Shown: positions 14,006-26,337, numbered from the stretch's first letter. The stretch is 62,500 nucleotides of DNA from Apostichopus japonicus (GCF_037975245.1 NC_092577.1:2252501-2315000); one strand, 5' to 3'. Numbers and translations: made by a program. The notes: generated by a model not told the origin, from the sequence alone.

Positions 14006-15667
14006 GGAAGAGAGAGTGCGAGATACATTCATCTCATCGGAGAGTTCCCTGCATGTCATAAAATCCTCATTGAGCATGTAACTGCGCCACAGCTGCCAGT
14101 AATTAGGATAGGGCGCATCTGCAACACTGGAGACCAAGGTGTCTAATGCAAGTTCATCAATATAATATGAGTTATTGCTATGCAAAGATACTTACATGTC
14201 ATTATTTCACATTAATCTCAGTTACCTCAACAGGTATAACATTCATGAGTATCGGATGAACTTGCTCTCACTCCAGCGATAAATGTTGTTTTAAAAAATC
14301 AGATGTTGACGAAATATCCAACAAAAAGGACGCGAATTGATCATGTGTCTTTGACTCATTCAGTTCATGTATATATGCTACAATGAATGAGTCTATAGGA
14401 AACATATAATTGATAAATTTATGTCATTGTACACAGTTTAGACAAATCGGTCCGCCGTACTGTTTCGAGCTTTAAGAACCAAATTCGAGTCATAGAGCGA
14501 GAAGATATTTTAGAATCCACTCCGTTTCCTTGTCGAAATATTATCACCAAGCTGCAAACACAGAAAGACGGTCTGCCGTAAAAACACTTTCGTTCTTTCT
14601 TTCTTTCTTTTGGTGTCCAAATAATAGTGAATTTGATTTTTATCTTTTACTTGAGCACTGGGTAGATAAGTTCTCAGGTGACTTTAGTTTTAAATAAAAA
14701 AACGATGAACGATTCCGAGTTCACCACGTCTTAAACTACCATTACGTGGTTTACACTCTTCAGTGTTGCTCCTGACAATTAGCTCCTTTCGGTAACATAT
14801 GGTGTCTGTAAAAAGACCCAACCAACCAACGTTCTTGGGTTTTTTTCCTATATTTACCGCTTCCTTCATAAGGTGTAAAAGTTTACTCGAGTCGGAATTT
14901 GAATTTTCTTTTCGCCAATAATTTAATGTCCTTTTCTAATGAAGTATCAAATAGTTTAGCACAAGCAGGTAGAACTTAGCTTTAAAGAATGTTCACGTTG
15001 GAGGCTGTTCTCAGATCACAAGACCGTAAGTTGCTTGCACTTTTCCGTTACGCTTTCTGCCCGCAAACTTGTTCTGCTATGATCTGAAGATCGAAGCATC
15101 AAATTTCCTATTTTATTACTTAACCTTTAAGCAATATTTAATATCAAGAAAGCTTTGGTTACATATATATATCTATGTAAATAGTTATGTATATATTTAA
15201 TGTTTAGAAATAAGATATATCTTTACATTATACACGTACCAGCAAGTTAGGCTTTCACTCGGTTCTTATATATGATAACTGTACCAATGAACAGAAGATG
15301 TCAGTCAGTACAAAATGTAAGACTCGAGGCTTACAACTTCCTTCTCCTCATTTCCTGAATATTCAGGCCATTAGGCCTACACACTGAAAACTCAAGTTTT
15401 ACATTGAGTTTTACATCAAAATAATGTGTGTGTATATGTTGGGCAGAAAGGGAACAGAAAATCGGTGGCCAGTTTCGGAGATCTTCGCCAGATGGAACAA
15501 AAATTTCATCATCAGTCGTTGACAAATGTTTTAGTCGGTTATGTTGTATTTTAGATTCAGCCACCCGGGAAAGAAATAGACCACTGCTACGGGTGTACGC
15601 CCCCTGTCTTTTTCAAGCCCACATAAACTACTTTTTATCACAATCCTGCGTTTAGAGCGAATAAGAG

Positions 15668-15669
<2 letters not shown>
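14006..15669. repeat. R1 repeat module, copy B
   Basis: This copy is collinear with 53587-55214 and, from 14152, with window positions 1-1500, with small indels throughout. It starts after a TA-rich tract and ends at AGAGCTA followed by another TA tract. Unlike copies A and C, it is not followed by the second module, the U2-like array or the zinc fingers, so R1 also exists alone. Confidence 0.88.
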
Positions 15670-15725
<56 letters not shown>

Positions 15726-15748
15726 ATATATATATATATATATATATC

Positions 15749-15784
<36 letters not shown>

Positions 15785-15822
15785 AACATATATATATACA
15801 TATATATATATCTATATATATA

Positions 15823-15857
<35 letters not shown>
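15670..15857. repeat. (TA)n microsatellite
   Basis: A TA tract with TATC, TACA and AACA interruptions, then a short TG run. It marks the right edge of R1 copy B. Confidence 0.95.
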
Positions 15858-15859
<2 letters not shown>

Positions 15860-15893
15860 GTGTGTGTGTGTATACAGAATGAGTATGACTTAC

Positions 15894-16056
15894 ACTGATT
15901 AGGTACACTTGGCTCCTCCATTTGGTCTTGCTCGCCGGGCATTTGCTGAGAGTGTCTGTTAGCAAAAATGTTGTGTTGATGCTCACTTTTAACGTTGGAC
16001 GGAAAATCCACCAGGAGTTCTACATTTGAGTCAGTTACGTTTCCTTCTTGCGCAAC
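15894..16056 (-). CDS. Possible internal exon of unknown gene
   Basis: An open stretch of 54 codons on the minus strand ends at a consensus donor (T|GTAAGT) and begins after a possible AG acceptor with a poor pyrimidine tract. The encoded segment is hydrophilic, rich in Gln, Glu, Asn and Ser, with no recognised motif. It has no start codon of its own and no partner exon identified. It may be a real exon or chance. Confidence 0.22.
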
Positions 16057-16697
16057 CTTTGGCAATCATCCAATTGCCTTGATAAAAGGGTGATTATATC
16101 ATACCCGGATGTAAAAGATATTGTTAACCTATTTATCTAGATCGTCCAAAAAAGAACTTTACCCTATATTTGATATCAACTATAGCTTAACTTACATGTC
16201 CAATGGCCTTGCAGCCCTGTCCCACAGCTTCTGTAAAGGAAAAAGACTTTTTCCTTCAATTGTTAATTGTATTATGGGGTTGATTCCATGGCAACGAAAA
16301 TCACGAGCTACGTTAACAATTTAGTTTACTATGACAGTGCCTTTTTTACCCTATTCGGCTTGCGTCATTGCGGAATAATTAAGCAACCACTTTCAAATGT
16401 TTGCTATTGCATGGTCAAGTATATTGTGCAAATTATGAATACAAATCATCGGTTGTAGTGAAGACAAGAGTTACTGAAAATTGCTTAAATTCAACTCTTC
16501 TTGGGAGTGTTCTGTTAGGTTTCAGTTCTTTAACTCGGATATAAATCGGCATATTCATGGGGATGTGACGCGGGACACACTCAGAAAATAACAGAGAATC
16601 AAAATAGTTCAGTTTAGAGTAGACACTTGTAATTTATATTTTCTCAAAATGAAAAGTAAAAACAAGCTATACCTTCTCCGCTCTGTCACCTTTCGTA
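16057..16697. other. Non-coding stretch
   Basis: I see no gene, RNA or element terminus here; short open frames show no family features. Confidence 0.4.
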
Positions 16698-16964
16698 CCA
16701 AAAGTGAACTCGGTGCAAACAGGTGTGACGTCATTTGTTTTCCATGTTTTGTTTTCCATTAAAAGTTACGTCTAATTTTATTCTACACAATTGGATGCAT
16801 CCATAATATGAATGTACACAGGTATTGGTATTTTATAAACTTCACATCCTCATTAGACAAACTAATTACCTTATCCAATCCAAGGTCAAATCAATACACT
16901 GAAAAATAAAGCAAAACAAAACATTATTTGACATCACACCTTTTTGCTTCAAGTTCACTTTTGG
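16698..16964. mobile_element. MITE with ~36-bp inverted repeats, TA target duplication
   Basis: The left end CCAAAAGTGAACTCGGTGCA and the right end (reverse complement CCAAAAGTGAACTTGAAGCA) form imperfect terminal inverted repeats that continue through AGGTGTGA(C/T)GTCA. TA flanks both ends (16696-16697 and 16965-16966), as expected for Tc1/mariner-type elements. Length is 267 bp with no coding capacity. Confidence 0.75.
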
Positions 16965-16966
16965 TA

Positions 16967-17718
16967 GAATATCAAAAGAACTTCAACAGTCAATATCTCA
17001 AAAACGGTACATAGGAATTGAATGCAAATTTCACTGGAAGGCTTAGAATATGTTCCTCTGTAACATATCAAAGGGATATTGACCTGGACTATTCTTGTAT
17101 GGCCAACTATCTCGAACACAATCGACATAAATGTAATGTCCAAGACAAGAAAAAAAGGTTACGGGTGTTAAATAAATACACTAAGAATGGGTTTTGCTGT
17201 TATTGCTGAGTTGAACAGAACGGGATTCGAGCAAATGATTAGAGGAATACAAATACATTGAAACTGAATGTAAATACTTGATGGCATGTTTGCCGGTATG
17301 CCCAAAGCCCCACACCTTCCCAAGCAAACATAATAAAGTGTTATCAGTTCTGTACAACTTTTTCTCAAGTAATTCGTTCAATGGGCATTACACTGTTAGG
17401 CTTAAAAAGCGTAGAGTTGCACATTTGCAAGTTACGAAACTTTTTCATAGATCACTAAAAACCATATGTATTGGTTCAAATCGATAGACTGAAATATATA
17501 TATATATATATATATATATGCTTCTGTTATATGCATTATGTTATTCCAATCACTTTTAGTTGAAATATTGAACTTGATACGACATATTTGGCGTTTTTTA
17601 CAACATCTCAAAACCAAACATCAGTGCATAAGATAACCTGATATGTTTTTATAGTGTTGTATAGTCAAAGCGTATTTAACACTGCTTGCGCTAGACACAT
17701 TATAAGTGGTGTGTCTGT
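16967..17718. other. Non-coding stretch with a short (TA)n
   Basis: No gene is recognised. A 28-bp TA tract lies at about 17493-17518. Confidence 0.4.
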
Positions 17719-17726
17719 CCTGTATG

Positions 17727-18099
17727 CAGTGGCGTAGGAAGGTATTTTTGAGTGGGGGGGGGGCTGAAGACTGATGGCCGGCCTGGGGGAGGGGTCTAAG
17801 GGGAGGGGGTGTCCCCCTCCCCTTTGGATTTTGTTTGCATTGCCAGGTGGCCTCAGATGCAATTTGGTGCAATATATATAGCACACTTCAACACCCACTC
17901 CATTTTGTAAATAATTTTGCATTTTCACTGGCCTTAGATGCAATTTGGTGCTCCAAATGAGATTTTTTTCTCATTTGGAAATGAAAAAGGGGTTTTCTGA
18001 CTTGCGGAGCGGGGGGGGCGGAATGATACTTCCGCCCCACCATATTTTTCACTGGGGGCTGGCGCCCCCAGCCCCCCCCCCCCGATTCCTACGCCCTTG
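17727..18099. mobile_element. hAT-type MITE, 373 bp
   Basis: The terminal inverted repeats are CAGTGGCGTAGGAAGGTA on the left and, in reverse complement, CAAGGGCGTAGGAATCGG on the right, flanked by the exact 8-bp duplication CCTGTATG (17719-17726 and 18100-18107). The interior is G/C-run rich and non-coding. It belongs to the same family as 59297-59676, which lies in the opposite orientation. Confidence 0.92.
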
Positions 18100-18107
18100 C
18101 CTGTATG

Positions 18108-18180
18108 GTAAGCTAATAAGGGGCTATGTGGTAGGCTAATAAGTGGTAGGCTAGTAAGTGGTAGGCTAATAAGTAACTAA
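18108..18180. repeat. Short tandem repeat, GGTAGGCTAATAAGT-type
   Basis: Three to four imperfect copies of a ~15-bp unit (GTAGGCTAATAAGTG) directly follow the hAT MITE. A related cluster lies at 21488-21547. Confidence 0.75.
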
Positions 18181-19582
18181 ATGTTGTACGCTGTTGAAAA
18201 TAATTGTAAAACTACAAGTTTTCTGTTCATTTGCAGAATTTCGTCTGTGCCAATACAGAAAAGTCTTTTTTTTTTTATAGATTTACGTTATCTTAAAGAA
18301 ATTTAGAGTTTTTGACAAACAGTTGTCATGGATATACAGATATCTATCCTCGTTCACTTTATCACAAAAACGAGGCATATATATTTCAACACGAGACCCT
18401 CCGAAAAAGCCGAACTTTCTTACGAAATAATATACGTAAGTTTTAACACATCAGATGGAAAATCGAGGACCACGACGAACACGACAGTTTTCCCGGCTTG
18501 CAGGTTCGCACACTCGAATCACATGAGCTAATTTGCGTCAAACTGTCAGACCTAGCAATCATACAACTGTTTGTAAAAATAATTGCCGATCGAAGACACA
18601 GATTTTGCAGATTTGAAGGTATGGTAAGATGACAAAATTTTGTAACACAATAAGGTTTAGGTGAAGATCGACTGCTGCTTACATTAGATAAATTATCAAA
18701 AATTACGTTCAGTTCGTCTTTATGAGCACACGGCACGCCTCGTGATAGGCTAGGCGTGCAATGTATGCTTACAGTAGACCCATGTCATGTTCATCATAAA
18801 AGGCTTAGTTGGCCTAATGTTAGTCTTGCTATGTACGACTAGCATATCGATCATGGCTAGTCTGACGAAAACCGTGCAGAGGTACGTTAGACCTAGCCTA
18901 TATGCCTAGAAGAAAAACACGATAATTGTTTTCGTCACATCAGTTACTCAGTTTTCGTCACATCAGTTCGTCACAACAATTACTGTACAGTACTTTCGTG
19001 TTGCGGTCAGAATCGCATGTTTGAAAAGATAATAGGGAAATAACTGGAAATGACATCGTTTCCTTTCTGAAACCAAAATGAACCTACAGATGGCTATACA
19101 TTCAGGTCAGCGTAAGTGCATGTGTGTTTTTCTCATTCATGAGTATGAATGAGGTCACAGGGTCAAGCAATAAAATGTTCTAACTGCAATAACTTGGCAA
19201 CCACGGTGCCAGTTTCTTTTAAACTTGTATGGTGTTATTTTTTACATGCTGGTGTGTTACAGTTGATACCATGCATACATGAGGTGAGGCTTGGAATTGA
19301 CTAGTTAACAAACATTTTCATGCATGATAGTCTCAACATTACAGAATGAGTGATCATATGCACTTGGTTGGTGGACAGCCCATAGTGAGTAGGCCTAGCA
19401 AACCATATTGATTTTGGTTCTCGTATGATCTTGAATATTAATGATGCACAAAATTCTTCAAATTCCAAAAACATGGCAACCCTTTGGTATGGTGTTATAT
19501 CGGTAGATAGCAAACATATAGTGATGAGTGTAGCAACCGATATCATGCATATTAATGAGCAGCCGTGCTCAGTAATGGTGAC
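18181..19582. other. Non-coding stretch with degenerate dispersed repeats
   Basis: No gene is recognised. From about 19130, recurring phrases (CATGCATATTAATGAG-like, TTGGCAACC-like, TATGGTGTTAT-like) reappear near 19270, 19480 and 19540, indicating an old, strongly diverged repeat of roughly 300-400 bp. Confidence 0.4.
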
Positions 19583-19586
19583 TTAA

Positions 19587-19946
19587 AGGGTGTGAAGACT
19601 CGCGCAAAAAGAAACGTCTAATGCCGGTAATTTGACCTAGTTTCGAATGAGGTGTAACAGAAGTGTTAGACACCCCCATCGATCCCAGAAAATACACACG
19701 GAGCTTGCCAACGTCGGTAATTAGACACTAGAGTACAGTCAGTACATACAGCTGCGGTCGATACACACAGCACAGTGTACTAACGATACAGCGATGGACA
19801 TCTCATGTCCAGCTAAAGATAACAAGGTATCACGTTTCATTACTGTCTGCATTTTGTAGCGACACGAACAAAACGTCACTTGCAAGCAACAGAAAGTTAA
19901 CTTCTTCAGATGGCCGCACGGGGTTTGGGGCGAGTCTTCAATGCAT
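19587..19946. mobile_element. MITE flanked by TTAA, 360 bp
   Basis: The terminal inverted repeats share TGAAGACTCGC (left AGGGTGTGAAGACTCGC; right, in reverse complement, ATGCATTGAAGACTCGCC). Both sides are flanked by TTAA (19583-19586 and 19947-19950), the target used by piggyBac and Kolobok families. Inside, an ATG frame of 11 codons ends at a GT donor-like site (about 19794-19826), perhaps a captured gene fragment. It has no transposase. Confidence 0.7.
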
Positions 19947-19950
19947 TTAA

Positions 19951-22900
19951 CAAGTTTTCTGAACTCAAAAAAGGGAAAGAGTGATCATTACCTTATATGT
20001 GGTGGGTTCATGACCTATGGTGATTATAAGCTGCACCCTAATGATTTTGGTTCTCATATCACTGATTTATTGTGATCAAAAATGAAATCTCCAAACTCAA
20101 TTACCTAGCAACGATAAAAATTTCTTCAAATTTGATATTGTGATATCGTTTGCACAAACTGATGTGCCTATATACAGGCTTCACTTGACATCATTATGAG
20201 AGGATTTGGCATATATTGGCTTAGCATTTTTCTAGTAAAAGTTTTACGTGAAGGAATTTGTTTTTCATGAGGCCAAAGGTCAACTGAGGTCAGCAGAGTG
20301 AAACTCTGGAAACCGTGTAAATAAATACCTTGCGGTATATATAGGAACCCCTGGTGAATAAAGGTCAAAGTAGGTTACTTGGGGTATTTTAGAGGTACCA
20401 GTCTGAAGAAAAAAATAAAGAAGTGAGAATTGCCTTGAACTCAAGCCTCCTATTTATTGCACAAATCAGCCATTACTGCAAGATCATTGTACTATTGGAC
20501 ATTTCTATTCAGCAATTAATACAGAATGTTGGTAAATGTTGTATCCAAAGTTGCTTTTCATATTGGCAAGTCATCACTACAGTAACTGATTAGACTTTCT
20601 GTTTAACAACTTAATTGATGTGAGCCAAAATATGCTGATAATCTAGCAGACCTAAAGCGGTGTCTTGAATCAGTATCTTACTAAGTGGATAGGATTCCTA
20701 TACATAGTGTATAGAAGAAACCTACACAGCGACACTAAGATATAGTTTCATCATTAATGATGTGGTTGGCTTAAAGAGAATTTATAGAAATTTCAGTAGC
20801 TCAACAATGGTATCTTATTATTTATCATCACCCAAATACACCATTGATACAGAAACATTTAACCATACATTGTTTTATAACGGTAATCCGCTTTGCTGTA
20901 TTACTTTAGTGACCTCAATTCATCTTTAGTTCCTCTGCTTTGATTTTTTTCACATATTTTTCGTTTTATTCCAACGGTATTACAAGCTCATTAAAAAATA
21001 TCGTGTTGTAAGTTGAAACAAAAACAATGTCTTGTTATTTGTCTGAATGTAATTTGTTCAAATATTAATAATCTACGTTATTGTACAATTAGAGCTGTAA
21101 TGCCTCGGAAGCATGATGTCATTGTTGAGATATCCTTTGTAAATATATGAGTCAGTGGTTCCTGTTTGTATGCAACATTACCCATAAATATAGAGATACC
21201 TTGCATCAATATGCAAATAGAGAATGTTTCTGTTCAAAAAGCTTTGTAAATACACACCCACTGTCCATCAAATAACAGAAGGTTAATCTTTAATTAATAA
21301 AATGAAATACTGAGACAATACAGAACCTTTTTGTAAAATTAATTAATGGTACTGTCATTTTACAAGATAGATTGTAGGTGAATGATCAACTTGGGTAAGT
21401 AAAAAAAGCATAACTGTAGTTGTACAGCAAGTCTCTGGAAACTATTTGAAAGAGACACTGCTTTAAATTTACAGAGATTATTTAAGCAGTGTAGGCTCAT
21501 AAGTGGTTGGCTAAGGAGTGGTTAAGAAGTGGTAGGCTAATAAGTATTTCTTTTTTCTCTTCCATATACGTCACTTTTAGGGAGCTGCCTGGCAGACACG
21601 CTTTTCGATACTTAGCTTACAAATGCATTTTTATTTTAATTTTCGTCAGTAGACCTGTACCGACATCTTGTTGAAGAGTCAAGCTCTTAAATGTCAAGTA
21701 CTTCAGTATATCAGTATTTATGAAACAAATATATGACAGGAAAAGTCTTTGCATCGTGTTAGGGGTGGGCGCACTCTCCTGTTCAAAATAGTGCCAGATG
21801 CTACACTAGTATAGGACAAGTTTGGCTGGCTGAGGAAAAGGGGAAGTGGTCTGAGATGACCATTCCCTCTTTTTGTATAATAATTAAGGGTACTTTGGCA
21901 ACTTACAAAGAACATTTAATTGCAAGAAAATTCCACACATATACATTGTTCATCAATATTTGAGAAGACTCTGCCATCAGTCCATCCAGTATTCTCATTG
22001 CTATGTCTGAATTTGACCTTCGTTGCTACACCAAATCTACCAGCACCAAACTCGAGAGCGGTAAAATATCTAGTGGTGATGTCATGATGACGTCCCCTAC
22101 GGATCCAAAAATTAGGGAGTGGGGGGCTGTTTAAACTTTGTACATGGCAAAGTGTCTAATTAATCATTCATTACTTGCAAAATTATCATTAAATTGTCTG
22201 ACATAAAACGCGATCCAGATGTTATTAACTTTCGATGCGATCAGTGCAGGAATTCCCTCAGTTGTTTACTAAGGAAGACTGTGTAACTAACACACGGCCC
22301 CTTTAGTAGATTTTAGTGTATTGTTAACTGCTTTAATTTGGTTTTATGTTAAATCTACAGTGTCGTTCACCCTATAGCTTTACTATTTAACAAATTTCAA
22401 CTTCTCCATTGCACCTTTACATGGCCAGTCAATACCTTACATACCTTTTATAACAAAATTACTGAAGCGAACCAACTGAAATACTGCCACACATTATATC
22501 TGGATCCAATCACATCCTTCTATATTGATATGATGTTGAGAGCCAAGGTTATACTTGAACACATGACAAAAAGGTTTAAGAAATGGAGCCTGGAAGAAGA
22601 ACTTTATCGGTTCTCATTCTCATAGTGTCCATTTCTTGTATCATATTTTATACAATGTATTCTTGTCAAGAGATGACTAGGTAATTAGTCTGCAATTATC
22701 GTTACTTGTTTTAAATAAATTGGATTAAAATTTTAATTTTCTTATATGTCATTGTAGCCTTCCTATACAGCCAATACAAGGAAGGTAACTAGGTCATGCA
22801 GGGTTTAGAACTTTGATCCATTGCATAAGAATTGTTGGCACCATGAAAAACAATTACACCTTTGCCTAACATTCCTGGTAAAAGAGCCTTGTAAAAATAC

Positions 22901-24099
22901 ATTCTTGTGGTTGGTACGTCAATATTATTAAAAATGGGTCAACAACTCACTAAAGATTGGAAAATATTTTGCGTATCTTGTTATGTTGATAACAAGTATG
23001 TTTTCCTCATCATTTAGTTTTCAAATACAATTTAAAGCACTATATCCCGTTGTCATTTCACGGCTAAGTTAGCCACCGAATAATAACTATAAACATCTTA
23101 TTACAATACATAATATGTGTATAAACGGCTACAAGTCTTTTCGGTTTAATTACTGTGTAGTATGATGCGTAGTTTATATCATTTGATACATATCTACTTG
23201 CGACCCCAATGTTCCCGAGAACTGAGGTTGGCATCCAAATATTCCGTCCATGTCCTAAGCTGTCTCAGTCCCTCTATGGAGCGGTTGTAGCTCCATGGTC
23301 CACGTAGCGGACAATAATCAATTTGCGTGGCGAGATAGTTTTACAACAAAGTTGTATTATGTATGTAATTGTTGTATGGTATTGTGCTACTACATTTGGG
23401 ATTAACATAACATGCTAGCTCATATATTTCCTATTTTCACGTATCGTACAACACTGACCGAATAATAACAATATCTTCATCTAAATCAAACTCTTGTTAT
23501 ACGAATGCACTGCTCCACAAACCGCCAAACACAGACTAAATTCACAAGTCATTATCCTATAATCAATACACTGACATATCATGCATACAATTTAGAATAC
23601 AAACGCAATAAAGCCGGAATATGAGCCATGGTTTGTTCAAGCCCAATACTAAGTCCTATATTACACAATGAAAAGTGGAAAACGAAACAGCTTCTGGATC
23701 GCACGGTCACCTCAAATACAAGACCACATTGTATATATGTCCACGCCTACATGGCCAGTGCAAACATCATTAGCGCCTTAGTTTTTATATCTAACCCGTT
23801 TACCTCTTTGCCTGAAAAGTTAGATAAGGTACTAGTTACTGTATGACGCTACGATCTTAGCAATTATTAACCACTGAGAATGGTGAAATGCTGACATCAG
23901 AGGGTCGTGATATTCTTAACGAAATGCTTAGGTATTATTCTAAGCTTTATGATTATTTGTGATTTGCGTAACCTTCGATGACCAACTGTTTGTTTTTGAT
24001 TCAATAATGACCTCAGTGTTTGTGATGGTCAGCTTCAGTTATGATGAGGGTCGAGCTGCTATTCGTTCTATGTCAAATGACAAATAACCGGGAGCGATG
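19951..24099. other. Long gene-free stretch
   Basis: AT-rich DNA with only short unsupported open frames on both strands. It contains the second GGCTAATAAGTG-type cluster (21488-21547). I see no exon with convincing splice sites, no RNA gene and no clear transposon end. Confidence 0.4.
21488..21547. repeat. Short tandem repeat, related to 18108-18180
   Basis: Imperfect copies of GTAGGCT(A/C)ATAAGTGGT and GGCTAAGGAGTGGT. The same motif family as at 18108 recurs 3.3 kb away. Confidence 0.6.
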
Positions 24100-24955
24100 G
24101 GCGCTCCACCAATTTCTATTAAAAAGTTTTGGCCATTGATTGGAAATTTGGTGGTTGGGTAACCAAACTGGGTCTCTTAGACTAAATTGCTTTATTGGTG
24201 AAAATATTAGACTTTTGCTTGATTTGATTGATTTTGCTACAAGTGAATAACATCCCGCGTTTATCTTTTTCATTGATTTTGGAAAATGCTTTTCATTGTG
24301 TGAACTGGAATTTCATTAAAAAAAAACTCTGTATTATTTTAAATTTGGTGTAGATTTTAAAGAGTACCATTGGATGGGCACTTTTTCTTTTGAGTGCACG
24401 TGTAATTATAGTTATACTACAATTTTTCTCAAATTCGGAGGAGTGTTAGTCCTTATCAGTCCTTATCAGTCCTTATCTTTCAATTTTATGTACTGATTTA
24501 TTTGCCTAATCGGTTTTGAATAATGATCTTTGTTAAGGGATTAATACTCACAGTAAGTCAATACAAAATTCTTCATAATGCGTATTACACTACCCTTCTC
24601 ATTGATGGGAGTTGTCACACAATTCTTTAAAATGTTAAATGAGCTTAAAATGTCTGAGTCTGTATTGGGCTCAAAAATAAACCTCACTAAATCTTGTCTT
24701 TTCCCATTAGACCCCTTTATCGCAGAAAATCCGGCATGCATATATTTAACATACTTTACCTTAACTATTAGCGTTGGTCCTATTAGGTTTTCGGGAATAA
24801 ATTTTACTCAATATGGCGATGATCTTTTCACTTATGTTCAAAAAACTCTCTCGATTGAAACCCCAGCTAAGTTTTTTGGTCTAAGACAAATATGTTTTGA
24901 CTGGAGTTCCATGTACTTTACTAAACCTGCAAATAATTATGGTAATTAACTTGTT
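24100..24955 (+). pseudogene. L1-type LINE reverse transcriptase remnant
   Basis: Conceptual translation in shifting frames gives successive L1-like ORF2 blocks: IGENIRLLLDLIDF near 24200, a DF(E)KAF...NW-like block near 24270, a GY/TT..F-like block near 24410, the palm region near 24565-24610 where the catalytic FADD is replaced by NAYY before TTLLIDG, and GSKINLTKSCLFPL near 24665-24710. An (L/I)GI-like stretch and the thumb region follow to about 24955. Multiple frameshifts and stops are present, so it is inactive. The 5' end, endonuclease and 3' tail are not recognisable. The L1-clade assignment rests on motif wording only. Confidence 0.7.
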
Positions 24956-25991
24956 TGGAATAATCCATTAATAAAATTAATGGATCAATGGTCCTTTAAC
25001 AAAAGCTTTTCAAAGCTGGTGTCATATATGTGAAAGATATCTTTGCTAACAATGGAACTAAGTGAACTTATATTGTTTTAATTGTAGAAAGTATAATGTC
25101 AATAATTGTCCTTTTTATGAATTACTTTAGTTTAATGTCATAATGTGAGACACTGGTAGTCCTGTTATCCAAAATGGCATCAGGAATGGTAAACAGTCCC
25201 ACTGTAGACAAAATCCGAACATTATGAAGATAGAGGGAAAAATTTTTTTGGAACCAAAACTTCGTAAGTTAAAAATATTCTGTGGTGAAACCCACAAAGC
25301 AATTCAACCGTGTTATTGTTATTTTATCTCAGATTGAGGATTAAGTCAATTACTGAATGTGTTTCATATGTCTTTGCCCTTTCTATTAATATAACCTTAT
25401 TGCTTCCTTTGTACTATGATTGTACTTTTAAGTACAGTAGCTATTGCATCTTCTCGGAAGGTGGAATAGGATGGAACTGGCTGAAACTGGCTGAATTTGC
25501 TGAAACTGGCTGAAAATAAAATAAAAGTGCAAGATACCTTCAAACTAGGTGGAAAACAGCCGTCTGTATATTTTCCAATTTGCGTAATGTAGATGACGAC
25601 ATAACATTGTCGCTGTGAATCTCCCCTTCAGACTTGCAACAAACAAAACAGGCAAAATTCAATGTATCTATGTGGGGTTATGAAGTATGCAGTAATTTTT
25701 AATAATTTCCTATCTACTCGTCATCAGACATTAGGATACTGGCTAGTCACATGACGATCATTAAGCAGGGCAAACAAGTGATAGGTTTAAACAACTCTCC
25801 AAGAACAAAAATCACCAGCTAACCTCAAATAGCGCTGCTGCAGACACGGTATTATGAACTGCCTAAAAGTAGCATACGCCCAATTAAAGCCCTATTGACT
25901 TACACACTAAATTTCAAAAGAAATGTGGTCTCTTAGTCTCGATAGAAGCTCTCAATAGCTAAACGCTACCCATCACTAGATAGCTGACAAA
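24956..25991. other. Non-coding stretch
   Basis: No gene is recognised. A few tandem copies of a GGCTGAA(A/T)-type motif lie at 25473-25515. Confidence 0.4.
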
Positions 25992-26309
25992 ATGGCCACT
26001 CATGGCATTATCATTTTTTTGTATCACGACCTTGTAGAGTTTTTGCTATCAGAGCCTGAAGTTTTCGTCGCTAGTAAACAAATATCTTCACTCAGTAGTA
26101 AAAAACTTTCGTACGCTGCTCCTGGGAGGCCTAAAGGGGGTCTAAAATTGCCTGAATTGACCCATTTTTTTGTAACACATGTACTTCCATGCATGCTCTT
26201 TCACATGCAAGCCACAAACAACCAGATCCTGATTGATAACATATCACAAAAGATGTTCTCCTACTGCATCTTGGCCCTTTTTCTGAAGGAGATCATCCGA
26301 GCGGATTGA
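25992..26309 (+). CDS. Unrecognised 105-codon frame with good ATG context
   Basis: The frame starts at ATG in the context AAAATGGCC, close to the animal consensus, and encodes 105 residues with alternating hydrophobic and polar stretches and no domain I recognise. About 60 bp around its start resemble 39105-39170 (GATAGCTGACAA then TTGGCC/ATGGCC and a TGTATCA block), which suggests it lies in a dispersed repeat rather than a gene. Low confidence. Confidence 0.18.
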   Translation: MATHGIIIFLYHDLVEFLLSEPEVFVASKQISSLSSKKLSYAAPGRPKGGLKLPELTHFFVTHVLPCMLFHMQATNNQILIDNISQKMFSYCILALFLKEIIRAD

Positions 26310-26337
26310 TATAGACTGTAATAAGAAATATGCCACC

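Noticed and set aside
18443-18736. 97-codon minus-strand Ser/Cys-rich frame
   Set aside because: No family features, no splice context and no conservation evidence within the window.
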